Assembly: GCF_001598295.1 (NCBI RefSeq)
Contig: NZ_BCYR01000001.1
Coordinates: forward strand, 842,610-906,609
Length of the DNA: 64,000 nt
Reading direction: 5' to 3'
Source of the DNA: Klebsiella ornithinolytica NBRC 105727 = ATCC 31898
GTDB lineage: Bacteria; Pseudomonadota; Gammaproteobacteria; Enterobacterales; Enterobacteriaceae
A program made the position numbers and the translations under genes. This document shows positions 46,644-55,067 of this stretch, in pieces. Under the pieces are notes generated by a model. That model did not search any database. It saw nothing but the letters and a program-made list of their open reading frames with translations, and was not told the origin of the DNA. The stretch's first letter is position 1. Each line of letters opens with the position of its first letter.

Positions 46644-46663
46644 GGCCAGTGGATTCACTGGCC
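46644..46663 (-). terminator. Terminator of rpoE-rseABC operon
   Basis: GGCCAGTG-AATC-CACTGGCC followed by TTTATTTTT on the minus strand; the stem includes the rseC stop codon. Confidence 0.88.
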
Positions 46664-47134
46664 TGGTTCTGAAGAGGGAGTCTCTACACGCACCAAATCT
46701 GGCGGCAGGCCAACGCTAATAATAACGGGCTGCCACGACTGGCGAGCGGCTAATCCGGGCGAAAGCCCGCGCGCCACCAGAAATCCACCGACGCCGCCGA
46801 GTAGCGCACCACACAGCGAAGCGAAATCATTTGCAAACAAGACCTGAAAAACAGACGCCATTGCAAACAGCCCAACCAGCGGCGCCATATAGACTAAAAC
46901 CGCCGAGCCCAGCAGGCTGCTTTCGGCAATCCCCAGCTCGACTTTTTGCCCGGCGGACAGCGGCTGTTCGCTGGGAACGCTGATCGTGTGGCTGGTTTGC
47001 GGCCCCAGCTTGTTCAGCACCCGGCTACCGCAGCCGGCGCGCGAGGCGCAGCTGCTGCACGAGGCTTTAACATCACAGTGTACTTGCGCCATTCCATTAT
47101 GCCAGGAGACGACCGTGGCCCACTCTTTAATCAT
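46655..47134 (-). CDS. rseC: SoxR-reducing system / sigmaE locus protein RseC
   Basis: Inner-membrane protein of 159 residues with two spans (about 75-95 and 100-120). A cysteine-rich N-terminal segment (CDVKASCSSCASRAGCG) could bind a cluster. In E. coli it takes part with Rsx in resetting SoxR and has a mild effect on sigma E. It overlaps rseB by four bases and is the last gene of the operon. Confidence 0.96.
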   Translation of the reverse strand: MIKEWATVVSWHNGMAQVHCDVKASCSSCASRAGCGSRVLNKLGPQTSHTISVPSEQPLSAGQKVELGIAESSLLGSAVLVYMAPLVGLFAMASVFQVLFANDFASLCGALLGGVGGFLVARGLSPGLAARQSWQPVIISVGLPPDLVRVETPSSEPGQ

Positions 47135-48087
47135 TGCACAGCCCTGAATTTGATGCTGTCGGAGATGCGTTTAGCCGTCTGCGGCGGCAGCTCGCCAACC
47201 ACGGTTATCTCGGCGTTATCACGTACCGTCGTGCTCACGGTACGACGCCCGGTACGCAACAGCTGATCGCTGCTGTTTGCCGATGCGCGATTCACGTTAA
47301 TCGAGAAGCTAAACAGCCCATCAGAGTAAAGGCGGGACTCAACCGGACCATCAAAGGTCGGCAGACGGCGCTGGCTGCTGGAGACTTCGGAAACGCCCTG
47401 CGGTAGCCAGGTCGGCGCCCAGTTAAAGTTGGCTTTATCGCCCCCTTCCGGCACCGACAGCTGAGGCGGCAGGCTTGCTTTCGCTAAGGTTTCCATGCTG
47501 CTGCTGACCTTGTCGCCAACGTTAAAGGATACGACCCGGAACTGCTCCAGCGTTTCCCCGTCGCGGTCAAGCAAATCGACGCGCATGGGCAGTTTGGTTT
47601 CCGCATCCAGCCAGACGATATAGCTATAGCGCGTACCGTCCCGCGCGACGACGCGAATCACTTCGCAAAGCCTGTCGGCAATACGGGTTCGCCCAACGGA
47701 GATAAAGTCGTAGTAGGCAGCCAGTCGCTTAAAATCGGTGTAGGCCAGCGAGGGTAACGAATCGACGATATAGTCGCCGTTCAGCGTGAACGGATCGAGC
47801 CCCGGCTCAAAATAGCTGATTTCATTGCCGCGCAGTACAACTTCCCGGCGTGGGCCATCGAGTTGTAAAAGCTGGGCAAGAGGTTGATTGTTCAGCCGCG
47901 CGTGACGATAACGCAGCGACTCAACGCCCTGTTTGTTGATGCTGACGAAAGACAGCTCATAGTTAAGGGACTGGCTGGCCAGGTTCATTTGCTGCAACAA
48001 CGCCCCGGACGATGTATCAGCCGAGGCGTTGACAGAGAAGAACAGGCTGCCTGCCATGAGCGACATGGCACACCAAAGTTGCTTCAT
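47131..48087 (-). CDS. rseB: SigmaE regulatory protein RseB (periplasmic)
   Basis: Periplasmic protein of 318 residues with a signal peptide (MKQLWCAMSLMAGSLFFSV, cut near ASA). It binds the periplasmic part of RseA and protects it from cleavage until lipoprotein or LPS signals displace it. N- and C-terminal lipoprotein-carrier-like domains are recognisable (YIVWLDAETKLPMRVDLL). Its start overlaps the rseA stop by one base. Confidence 0.97.
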   Translation of the reverse strand: MKQLWCAMSLMAGSLFFSVNASADTSSGALLQQMNLASQSLNYELSFVSINKQGVESLRYRHARLNNQPLAQLLQLDGPRREVVLRGNEISYFEPGLDPFTLNGDYIVDSLPSLAYTDFKRLAAYYDFISVGRTRIADRLCEVIRVVARDGTRYSYIVWLDAETKLPMRVDLLDRDGETLEQFRVVSFNVGDKVSSSMETLAKASLPPQLSVPEGGDKANFNWAPTWLPQGVSEVSSSQRRLPTFDGPVESRLYSDGLFSFSINVNRASANSSDQLLRTGRRTVSTTVRDNAEITVVGELPPQTAKRISDSIKFRAVQ

Positions 48088-48737
48088 TACTGCGATTGCG
48101 TTCCTAAAGTTTGATAGCCTGGCACCTGAACAGCGGCTTGCTGAGTCTGGGCCTGACCAAACTGAAGCTGTTCTGCGTGCAGGCGACGCTGCAATTCATA
48201 GTCCTGCAGCATAGCATTAATACGGCGGCGCTGTTCTTGCACCTGAGCCTGCTGGCCGCTCCCTGCGGAAGCATCAGCCGGAACGCCGAGGCTTACCGGG
48301 CTGGCTTTACCCATCATCGGCATGGTGTTGAAAACAGGCGCTTCGGGCTGCTGAGCAGATTCGCTATGCCCATTATACTGCTGGACGCCGACGATAACAG
48401 CAAGCGAAACGCATGCCGCAACCCCCATCTGAGTCAGAGAACTGGCCCACGGGCGGACTTTCTGCCAGAAAGGCATCTGACGCCACTGATGTGGTGCTGG
48501 CTGAGATTCAGGAATAAGCGGCACCGCCTGACGAACGGGCTCGTTCTCAATGGCGGCCATAACGCGGGCTGAGATATCAAAATGGAGCATCTCAGCGGTA
48601 TCGCCTCGCAGCGAATCGCGGATGAGATGGTAGCTCTCCCAGGTCTTTTGCATTTCAGAAGAACGGCTCAGCTCATTGAGCAGCTCGTTATCCAGCGTTT
48701 CACCATCCATTAAGGCCGAAAGTTTTTCTTTCTGCAT
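48087..48737 (-). CDS. rseA: Anti-sigmaE factor RseA
   Basis: Single-span anti-sigma factor of 216 residues (E. coli 216). The cytoplasmic part (1-100, MQKEKLSALMDGETLDNEL) binds sigma E; the span is about 101-119 (MGVAACVSLAVIVGV). The periplasmic part retains the DegS cleavage region GKASPVSLG and a Gln-rich RseB-binding tail. The start at 48735-48737 matches E. coli; a longer frame overlapping rpoE is rejected. Confidence 0.97.
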   Translation of the reverse strand: MQKEKLSALMDGETLDNELLNELSRSSEMQKTWESYHLIRDSLRGDTAEMLHFDISARVMAAIENEPVRQAVPLIPESQPAPHQWRQMPFWQKVRPWASSLTQMGVAACVSLAVIVGVQQYNGHSESAQQPEAPVFNTMPMMGKASPVSLGVPADASAGSGQQAQVQEQRRRINAMLQDYELQRRLHAEQLQFGQAQTQQAAVQVPGYQTLGTQSQ

Positions 48738-48768
48738 GCCTGATACCCTTTTCAGTATTCCGCTATCG

Positions 48769-49344
48769 TCAACGCCTGATAAGCGGTTGAACTTTATTAT
48801 CAATAGCTTCTCGTGCCCGGAAAATGCGCGAACGTACCGTTCCTACCGGGCAATCCATGATAGCGGCTATCTCTTCATAGCTCAGGCCATCCAGCTCCCG
48901 CAACGTAATTGCCATGCGTAAATCTTCCGGGAGTGATTCAATGGTACGAAAAACTATTTGTCTCAGTTCTTCTGACAACATTAAGTTCTCAGGGTTCGAA
49001 ATTTCTTTCAGCGCCCCACCACTTTCGAAGTTTTCTGCCTCATTGGCGTCAACATCGCTGGACGGTGGGCGGCGTCCCTGAGCTACCAGATAATTCTTCG
49101 CCGTATTTACGGCGATGCGATATAACCAGGTATAAAAAGCACTATCCCCCCGGAAGGACTCCAGCGCGCGCCATGCTTTTACGAACGACTCCTGAACAAC
49201 GTCAGGGATATCGCCCGGTGGCACATAGCGGGAGACCAGGCTCGCGACCTTATGCTGATAGCGCACCACCAGCAAGTTAAACGCTTTCTGATCTCCTTTC
49301 TGGACCCGTTCGACGAGGACCTGATCCGTTAACTGCTCGCTCAT
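48769..49344 (-). CDS. rpoE: Envelope-stress sigma factor sigma E (RpoE)
   Basis: ECF sigma factor of 191 residues. Region 2 (about 20-95, FNLLVVRYQHKVASLVSRYV, DSAFYTWLYRIAVNTAKNYL) and region 4 (about 130-190, TLRELDGLSYEEIAAIMDCP) are conserved. The start MSEQLTDQ at 49342-49344 matches E. coli. A sigma-E type promoter upstream allows autoactivation. The ATG overlaps the TGA of an upstream leader frame (ATGA). Confidence 0.98.
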   Translation of the reverse strand: MSEQLTDQVLVERVQKGDQKAFNLLVVRYQHKVASLVSRYVPPGDIPDVVQESFVKAWRALESFRGDSAFYTWLYRIAVNTAKNYLVAQGRRPPSSDVDANEAENFESGGALKEISNPENLMLSEELRQIVFRTIESLPEDLRMAITLRELDGLSYEEIAAIMDCPVGTVRSRIFRAREAIDNKVQPLIRR

Positions 49345-49391
49345 CCGAGGTAATGTCTCCCCAAACCCAATTCCCATGCGTCTTCAAAGCA
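49341..49391 (-). pseudogene. Interrupted RseD-like leader frame overlapping the rpoE start
   Basis: A frame that ends in the TGA overlapping the rpoE ATG encodes 16 residues (CFEDAWELGLGRHYLG). As I recall it, this resembles the end of the leader reading frame ahead of E. coli rpoE, which is coupled to rpoE translation. Here an in-frame TAG at 49392-49394 stops the frame from extending upstream, so only a start within this segment (a TTG) could translate it. It may be broken or much shortened. Confidence 0.4.
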
Positions 49392-49425
49392 CTACCCAAT
49401 CACTGCAATATGAGCAAGCAGACGA

Positions 49426-49453
49426 TTGGAGTGTCTGAAAACAATAAAGTTCC
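49426..49453 (-). promoter_or_regulatory. Sigma-E type promoter of rpoE
   Basis: GGAACTT (-35, complement of 49447-49453), exactly 16 bases, then TCCAA (-10, complement of 49426-49430) fits the sigma E consensus GGAACTT-N16-TCTRA with one mismatch. It starts a transcript about 75 bases before the rpoE ATG. Confidence 0.82.
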
Positions 49454-49508
49454 GTTACGCCTTTGATTTTTGTCTGGCAACGGCGGACGATTTGTTATCT
49501 CTCATTAT

Positions 49509-49607
49509 ATGTCCCGCAACTCAACGCCAGGTAAGATGATGAAGAAAAAGCGTAAGGTCCGCCAGAAGGGTAACGTAACATCGCTTTTATTTCACTATAA
49601 AATCTGA
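49509..49607 (+). CDS. Candidate 32-residue basic peptide in the rpoE-nadB gap
   Basis: An open frame from ATG 49509 begins MSRNSTPGKMMKKKRKVR and ends FHYKI at TGA 49607. It is very basic. An internal ATGATG at 49536 has AGGTAAG just ahead as a weak ribosome-binding site. I do not recognise it. It could be chance in a 421-base gap that otherwise holds the rpoE promoter and the nadB control region. Confidence 0.22.
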   Translation: MSRNSTPGKMMKKKRKVRQKGNVTSLLFHYKI

Positions 49608-49741
49608 AGCTAACGATCTGCTTCGCAAATATTTTCTTTCGTTTACACAGCCCCGCCCCGCCCGCTTATGTTTAGTTTCCACAACGTTCAGTAAAAAAAA
49701 TGTACGATTCATCACGACCTGGTGCTATTGTGGCAAAAATG

Positions 49742-49759
49742 TGTTTAGTAAATTAAACA
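49742..49759 (+). promoter_or_regulatory. NadR operator overlapping the nadB ribosome-binding region
   Basis: TGTTTAGTAAATTAAACA is a perfect TGTTTA-N6-TAAACA palindrome, the enterobacterial NadR box. It ends six bases before the nadB ATG. A further TGTTTA half-site lies at about 49668. NadR would repress nadB when NAD is plentiful. Confidence 0.9.
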
Positions 49760-49765
49760 AAGACA

Positions 49766-51385
49766 ATGAATACGACTCCTGACTTCTCCTGTGATGTGCT
49801 GATTATCGGCAGCGGCGCTGCCGGTTTATCCCTTGCGCTACGTCTGGCGGAGCACAGCTCCGTCGCCGTACTGAGCAAAGGCCCTGTCAGCGAAGGTTCA
49901 ACGCTCTACGCGCAAGGCGGCATTGCCGCCGTTTTTGATGAAACCGACAGCGTGGAATCTCACGTTGAAGATACGCTCATCGCCGGAGCCGGCCTGTGCG
50001 ATCGCCATGCAGTCTCTTTCGTCGCCAGCAACGCCAGGCCTTGCGTGCAATGGCTTATCGACCAGGGCGTGCTGTTTGATACTCAGACCCAGGCCAACGG
50101 CGAACAGAGCTATCACCTGACCCGTGAAGGTGGCCATAGCCATCGCCGTATCCTCCACGCTGCCGATGCCACCGGTAAAGCGGTCGAAACGACGCTGGTT
50201 GGCAAGGCGCTCGCGCATCCGAATATTCGTATTCTGGAGCGAAGTAACGCCGTCGATTTGATCATTTCCGATAAAATCGGCCTGCCGGGGACACGTCGGG
50301 TGGTTGGCGCCTGGATCTGGAACCGGAATAAAGAAAAGGTCGAGACCTGCAGCGCGAAATCCGTGGTGCTGGCCACCGGCGGGGCGGCGAAAGTCTATCA
50401 GTACACCACCAACCCGGATGTCTCCTCCGGCGATGGTATTGCTATGGCCTGGCGCGCCGGCTGTCGCGTGGCCAACCTCGAATTCAACCAGTTTCACCCC
50501 ACCGCGTTGTACCATCCGCAGGCGCGCAATTTCCTGTTAACCGAAGCATTACGCGGCGAAGGCGCATACCTGAAACGTCCGGACGGTACCCGGTTCATGC
50601 CCGATTTTGACGAACGCGGCGAGCTGGCCCCACGCGATATCGTCGCCCGCGCGATTGACCATGAGATGAAACGCCTCGGCGTCGATTGTATGTATCTCGA
50701 CATCAGCCATAAGCCTGAAGCTTTTATTCGTCAGCATTTCCCGATGATCTACGAAAAGCTGCTCGGCCTGGGTATCGATCTGACCAAAGAGCCCGTACCG
50801 ATTGTCCCCGCCGCCCACTATACCTGCGGCGGCGTGATGGTTGATGACAACGGACGTACCGATGTTGACGGGCTGTATGCGATTGGTGAAGTGAGCTACA
50901 CCGGACTGCACGGGGCTAACCGCATGGCGTCAAATTCGCTGCTCGAATGCCTGGTTTACGGCTGGTCCGCGGCCGAGGATATTCTCCAGCGCATGCCGCT
51001 GGCTCAAGCGGTTAACGCCCTCCCTTCCTGGGATGAAAGTCAGGTTGAGATCCCCGATGAACTGGTGGTGATTCAACATAACTGGCACGAGCTGAGACTG
51101 TTGATGTGGGACTACGTGGGGATTGTCCGCACCACCCGTCGGCTGGAGCGTGCGCTACGACGAATCACCATGTTACAGCAGGAACTCGACGAATATTATG
51201 CCCGCTTCCGCGTGTCGAATAATTTGCTGGAGTTACGCAATCTGGTGCAGGTGGCCGAACTGATCGTTCGCTGCGCAATGCAACGTAAAGAGAGTCGCGG
51301 GCTGCACTATACCCTGGATTACCCGGAACAACTTGCGGATAGCGGCCCGTCAATTCTGTCGCCTCTGGCTCACATAAAGAGGTAA
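49766..51385 (+). CDS. nadB: L-aspartate oxidase NadB
   Basis: FAD enzyme of 539 residues (E. coli 540) oxidising aspartate to iminoaspartate, the first step of NAD synthesis with NadA. The dinucleotide-binding motif is [16 protein letters not shown] at the N-terminus; the succinate-dehydrogenase-like active region includes FHPTALYHP and [21 protein letters not shown]. Control by NadR is shown by the operator just upstream. Its 3' end overlaps trmN by 16 bases in convergent orientation. Confidence 0.97.
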   Translation: MNTTPDFSCDVLIIGSGAAGLSLALRLAEHSSVAVLSKGPVSEGSTLYAQGGIAAVFDETDSVESHVEDTLIAGAGLCDRHAVSFVASNARPCVQWLIDQGVLFDTQTQANGEQSYHLTREGGHSHRRILHAADATGKAVETTLVGKALAHPNIRILERSNAVDLIISDKIGLPGTRRVVGAWIWNRNKEKVETCSAKSVVLATGGAAKVYQYTTNPDVSSGDGIAMAWRAGCRVANLEFNQFHPTALYHPQARNFLLTEALRGEGAYLKRPDGTRFMPDFDERGELAPRDIVARAIDHEMKRLGVDCMYLDISHKPEAFIRQHFPMIYEKLLGLGIDLTKEPVPIVPAAHYTCGGVMVDDNGRTDVDGLYAIGEVSYTGLHGANRMASNSLLECLVYGWSAAEDILQRMPLAQAVNALPSWDESQVEIPDELVVIQHNWHELRLLMWDYVGIVRTTRRLERALRRITMLQQELDEYYARFRVSNNLLELRNLVQVAELIVRCAMQRKESRGLHYTLDYPEQLADSGPSILSPLAHIKR

Positions 51386-52107
51386 AAGTCCTGGGTCAGG
51401 GCAGTAAACCCTTCGGAGTATTGCTGTTCAGGCCCACGGACAATCAGCCGATCGCTGAAACACTCCCCCGCGGTCGGCGAGAAAGCCAGCAGTACGCGGT
51501 GCGGCGGGCGCATTTCCGTCTCCGCGACATCGGTGCGCAAACGCAGATGCCAGCCCATGGTTTGGGCGCGTTGAACAAACGCATTGCCAATATCCACCGG
51601 TAACACCACGCAGAAAAAGCCCTCTTCGGTAATCGACTCTGCGGCGCAGGTTAAGAGCGTGACGTGATCGAGCGTCGTCGTATATCGCGCCTGTTCGCGC
51701 TGCGATGTTGCACAGGGCACACCTTCGGCGAAAAAAGGCGGGTTGCTGACAATCAGTTCATAGCGTCGGGTTTGCGCGGGCTGCCACTGTTGAATATCCC
51801 CCTGATGCACCTGGATACGCGCCCCCCACGGGGAGGTCGCCACGTTTTCGCGCGCCTGCGCCGTCGCCTCTTCATCGAGTTCTACCGCATCCAGCATGAC
51901 CCGATCGTCGGTTCGCTGAGCCAGCATTAAAGCCAGTAAACCGCTACCGGTCCCGATATCCAGCACGTGTTTTACCTGGGCGATCGGCGCCCACGCGCCT
52001 AGCAGAATGCCGTCGGTGCCCACTTTCATCGCACAACGGTCGTGAGCAACAAAGAACTGTTTAAACGTAAAACCATTGCGCGGCAGCGCAAACTTCGACT
52101 GAGACAT
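51370..52107 (-). CDS. trmN: tRNA1(Val) adenine-37 N6-methyltransferase TrmN
   Basis: SAM-dependent class I methyltransferase of 245 residues (E. coli YfiC 245) that makes m6A37 in tRNA-Val. The SAM loop is [16 protein letters not shown] and the catalytic N6-adenine motif is SNPPF. The start [15 protein letters not shown] at 52105-52107 matches E. coli. Confidence 0.95.
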   Translation of the reverse strand: MSQSKFALPRNGFTFKQFFVAHDRCAMKVGTDGILLGAWAPIAQVKHVLDIGTGSGLLALMLAQRTDDRVMLDAVELDEEATAQARENVATSPWGARIQVHQGDIQQWQPAQTRRYELIVSNPPFFAEGVPCATSQREQARYTTTLDHVTLLTCAAESITEEGFFCVVLPVDIGNAFVQRAQTMGWHLRLRTDVAETEMRPPHRVLLAFSPTAGECFSDRLIVRGPEQQYSEGFTALTQDFYLFM

Positions 52108-52238
52108 CCTGAATAACCTTGCGAACAAAAACTCCTGAGACTGAAGCTATGCACAATACCGGAGAACAGATAGCCTTACAAACAGATGAACATTACGCCC
52201 GTAACGTCTATAATCGTCGGTCCACTCAGAGGTAGATC

Positions 52239-53564
52239 ATGACTGTAACGACTTTTTCCGAACTTGAACTCGACGAAAACCTTCTGGAAGCCCTCCAGGA
52301 AAAAGGTTTCACACGCCCGACAGCCATTCAGGCCGCCGCTATTCCGCCTGCGCTTGATGGCCGTGATATTCTCGGTTCAGCCCCGACAGGTACCGGTAAA
52401 ACAGCGGCGTATCTGCTGCCAGCGTTGCAGCACCTGCTTGATTTCCCGCGTAAGAAGTCGGGACCACCGCGTATTCTTATCCTGACGCCGACCCGTGAGC
52501 TGGCAATGCAGGTTGCCGACCATGCCCGTGAGCTGGCCGCACACACGCACCTGGACATTGCCACCATCACCGGCGGTGTCGCATACATGAACCACGCGGA
52601 AGTATTCAGCGAGAACCAGGATATTGTGGTCGCGACCACCGGCCGACTGCTGCAATACATTAAAGAAGAAAACTTCGACTGCCGGGCGGTCGAAACGCTG
52701 ATCCTCGATGAGGCGGACCGTATGCTGGATATGGGCTTCGCGCAGGATATCGAGCACATTGCCGGTGAAACCCGCTGGCGTAAGCAGACCATGCTGTTTT
52801 CCGCGACTCTCGAAGGCGATGCGATTAAAGACTTTGCCGAGCGCCTGCTGGAAGAGCCCGTTGAAGTTTCCGCCAGTCCTTCCACGCGCGAACGTAAGAA
52901 AATTCATCAGTGGTACTATCGCGCCGATGACATTAAGCATAAAACCGCGTTACTGGTTAACCTGCTGAAACAGCCGGATGCGACCCGCTCTATCGTCTTT
53001 GTGCGTAAGCGCGAGCGCGTTCATGAACTGGCCTCCTGGCTGCGCGAAGCGGGGATCAATACCTGCTGGCTGGAAGGCGAAATGGTGCAGGCCAAGCGTA
53101 ACGAAGCAATCAAACGTATGACCGACGGTCGTATGAATGTGCTGATTGCCACCGATGTTGCTGCCCGCGGGATAGATATTCCGGACGTTAGCCACGTTTT
53201 CAACTTCGACATGCCGCGCACGGCGGATACCTATCTGCATCGAATCGGACGCACCGGCCGCGCGGGGAAAAAAGGCGTCGCCATTTCTCTGGTTGAAGCT
53301 CATGACCATCTGCTGTTGGGTAAAATTGGTCGCTATATCGACGAGCCGCTCAAAGCGCGCGTTATTGATGAACTGCGCCCGACGACCCGCGCACCGAGTG
53401 AGAAGCTGACCGGTAAGCCGTCCAAAAAGGTACTGGCTAAACGCGCCGAGCAGAAAAAAGAGAAAGATAAAGAGAAACCGCGAGTGAAAAAACGTCACCG
53501 CGATGCCAAAAATATTGGCAAGCGCCGTAAACCAAGCGGCAGCGCTGGTGAAAATCAGCAGTAA
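52239..53564 (+). CDS. srmB: DEAD-box RNA helicase SrmB
   Basis: ATP-dependent RNA helicase of 441 residues (E. coli 444) needed for early 50S assembly. Motifs in order: Q motif region GFTRPTAIQ, Walker A APTGTGKTAAY, DEAD (ILDEADRM), SAT, and HRIGRTGRAG. The C-terminal tail (about 385-441) is Lys/Arg-rich and disordered, for RNA binding. AGAGGTAGATC precedes the ATG. Divergent from trmN. Confidence 0.97.
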   Translation: MTVTTFSELELDENLLEALQEKGFTRPTAIQAAAIPPALDGRDILGSAPTGTGKTAAYLLPALQHLLDFPRKKSGPPRILILTPTRELAMQVADHARELAAHTHLDIATITGGVAYMNHAEVFSENQDIVVATTGRLLQYIKEENFDCRAVETLILDEADRMLDMGFAQDIEHIAGETRWRKQTMLFSATLEGDAIKDFAERLLEEPVEVSASPSTRERKKIHQWYYRADDIKHKTALLVNLLKQPDATRSIVFVRKRERVHELASWLREAGINTCWLEGEMVQAKRNEAIKRMTDGRMNVLIATDVAARGIDIPDVSHVFNFDMPRTADTYLHRIGRTGRAGKKGVAISLVEAHDHLLLGKIGRYIDEPLKARVIDELRPTTRAPSEKLTGKPSKKVLAKRAEQKKEKDKEKPRVKKRHRDAKNIGKRRKPSGSAGENQQ

Positions 53565-53570
53565 CAAAAA

Positions 53571-53592
53571 AACGCCGGGATATCCCGGCGTT
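53571..53592. terminator. Bidirectional terminator srmB / grcA
   Basis: AACGCCGGGATATCCCGGCGTT is a perfect palindrome with an A run on one side and a T run on the other, between convergent srmB and grcA. Confidence 0.93.
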
Positions 53593-53611
53593 TTTAGGTT
53601 TAAGCGTCGAC

Positions 53612-53995
53612 TTACAGGCTTTCAGTAAAGGTACGAGCGATAACGTCGCGCTGCTGTTCTGGTGTCAGGGAGTTAAAGCGTACCGCGTAGCCAGAGACAC
53701 GAATCGTCAGCTGCGGGTATTTTTCCGGATGTTCAACCGCATCCAGCAGCGTTTCACGACGCAGCACGTTAACGTTCAGGTGCTGGCCACCTTCTACACG
53801 GACTTCCGGTTTCACATCGAGCGGAATTTCGCGGTATTCGATTTCACCCAGTTTATTAACCGCAACCACGTCATCTTCAGCAAAACCCCCTTTAGCGCAC
53901 AGGCAGCGGGCTTCGCCTTTTTCGCTGTCCAGCAGCCAGAAAGAGTTCAGCAGGTCGTCGTTTGCAGCTTTAGTAATTTGGATACCAGTAATCAT
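53612..53995 (-). CDS. grcA: Autonomous glycyl radical cofactor GrcA (YfiD)
   Basis: Stress-induced 127-residue protein that replaces the damaged C-terminus of pyruvate formate-lyase. Gly102 in [10 protein letters not shown] carries the radical. Length and sequence match E. coli YfiD. Two FNR boxes 53 bp apart lie upstream, which indicates strong anaerobic or microaerobic induction. Confidence 0.98.
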   Translation of the reverse strand: MITGIQITKAANDDLLNSFWLLDSEKGEARCLCAKGGFAEDDVVAVNKLGEIEYREIPLDVKPEVRVEGGQHLNVNVLRRETLLDAVEHPEKYPQLTIRVSGYAVRFNSLTPEQQRDVIARTFTESL

Positions 53996-54105
53996 TTGAT
54001 GCCTCCCTTAGGCAATATTTATTCGTTTTCCTGGCCCGTTCCCGGCCAATTGGTAAAACCATTGTTGTCTGAGTGTATGTATATCAGCCAAACAACCGGC
54101 ATTCA

Positions 54106-54119
54106 TTGACTTAAATCAA
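54106..54119. promoter_or_regulatory. FNR site of grcA (promoter-proximal)
   Basis: TTGACTTAAATCAA differs from TTGAT-N4-ATCAA at one base. It lies about 110-125 bases before the grcA ATG and would be the activating site near -40. Confidence 0.85.
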
Positions 54120-54158
54120 CAAAAACCACTCAATAAAAATGGGTATAGGAGGATATTA

Positions 54159-54172
54159 TTGTTTTACATCAA
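54159..54172. promoter_or_regulatory. FNR site of grcA (distal)
   Basis: TTGTTTTACATCAA is a degenerate FNR box centred exactly 53 bp from the proximal one. The E. coli yfiD promoter has FNR sites at -40.5 and -93.5, the same spacing. The remaining 140 bases to ung show no other clear element. Confidence 0.78.
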
Positions 54173-54311
54173 GTTACGCCAGAGCCAATGCAAAATATTT
54201 TTGTAAATTTTCAATTTTTTTTGCATACAAACCGTCAGTCAGACACCGGGGATTTTGTTATGCAGAAAGAAGCAGTTAAGCTATAGCAATGACACTTTGC
54301 AGGAGAGCAAG

Positions 54312-55001
54312 ATGACCACCCCGTTGACCTGGCACGACGTGCTGGCGGAAGAGAAGCAGCAGCCCTATTTTGTGAATACCCTCAAAACTGTCGCCGAAGA
54401 GCGCCAGTCGGGTATGACGATTTATCCGCCGCAAAAAGATGTCTTCAATGCCTTTCGTTATACCGAACTTGGCGATGTCAAAGTGGTTATTCTTGGGCAA
54501 GATCCGTATCACGGGCCCGGACAGGCTCACGGCCTGGCCTTTTCCGTGCTTCCGGGGATTCAGACGCCGCCGTCGCTGCTCAATATGTATAAAGAACTGG
54601 AAGGGACGATTCCGGGATTCAGCCGTCCGACGCATGGTTATCTGGAGAGCTGGGCACGACAAGGGGTACTGCTGCTTAATACGGTCCTGACGGTGCGGGC
54701 AGGTCAGGCCCATTCGCATGCCAGTCTTGGCTGGGAAACCTTTACCGATAAGGTCATTTCATTGATCAACGAACATCGGGAAGGGGTTGTATTTTTACTG
54801 TGGGGCGCCCATGCGCAGAAAAAAGGGGCGATTATCGACAGGCAACGCCATTGCGTGCTGAAAGCGCCGCATCCTTCGCCGCTTTCCGCCCATCGCGGCT
54901 TCTTTGGCAGTAATCACTTCGTCCAGACTAACCAGTGGTTGGCCGAGCGCGGCGAGTCTCCCATTGACTGGATGCCGGTATTACCGGCCGGAGATGCCTG
55001 A
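54312..55001 (+). CDS. ung: Uracil-DNA glycosylase
   Basis: Base-excision repair enzyme of 229 residues (E. coli 229). The catalytic Asp64 is in [18 protein letters not shown] and the catalytic His in [13 protein letters not shown]. The start MTTPLTW at 54312 sits behind AGGAGAGCAAG; an in-frame upstream extension is rejected. Confidence 0.98.
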   Translation: MTTPLTWHDVLAEEKQQPYFVNTLKTVAEERQSGMTIYPPQKDVFNAFRYTELGDVKVVILGQDPYHGPGQAHGLAFSVLPGIQTPPSLLNMYKELEGTIPGFSRPTHGYLESWARQGVLLLNTVLTVRAGQAHSHASLGWETFTDKVISLINEHREGVVFLLWGAHAQKKGAIIDRQRHCVLKAPHPSPLSAHRGFFGSNHFVQTNQWLAERGESPIDWMPVLPAGDA

Positions 55002-55021
55002 CCTCCGCCTTTCGCAGAAAC

Positions 55022-55050
55022 AAAAATGCCAGCGTAACGCTGGCATTTTT
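55022..55050. terminator. Bidirectional terminator ung / yfiF
   Basis: AAAAATGCCAGCG-TAA-CGCTGGCATTTTT is a perfect 13-bp stem with A and T runs, between convergent ung and yfiF. Confidence 0.93.
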
Positions 55051-55067
55051 TCAGCTGAACTCGGCCA

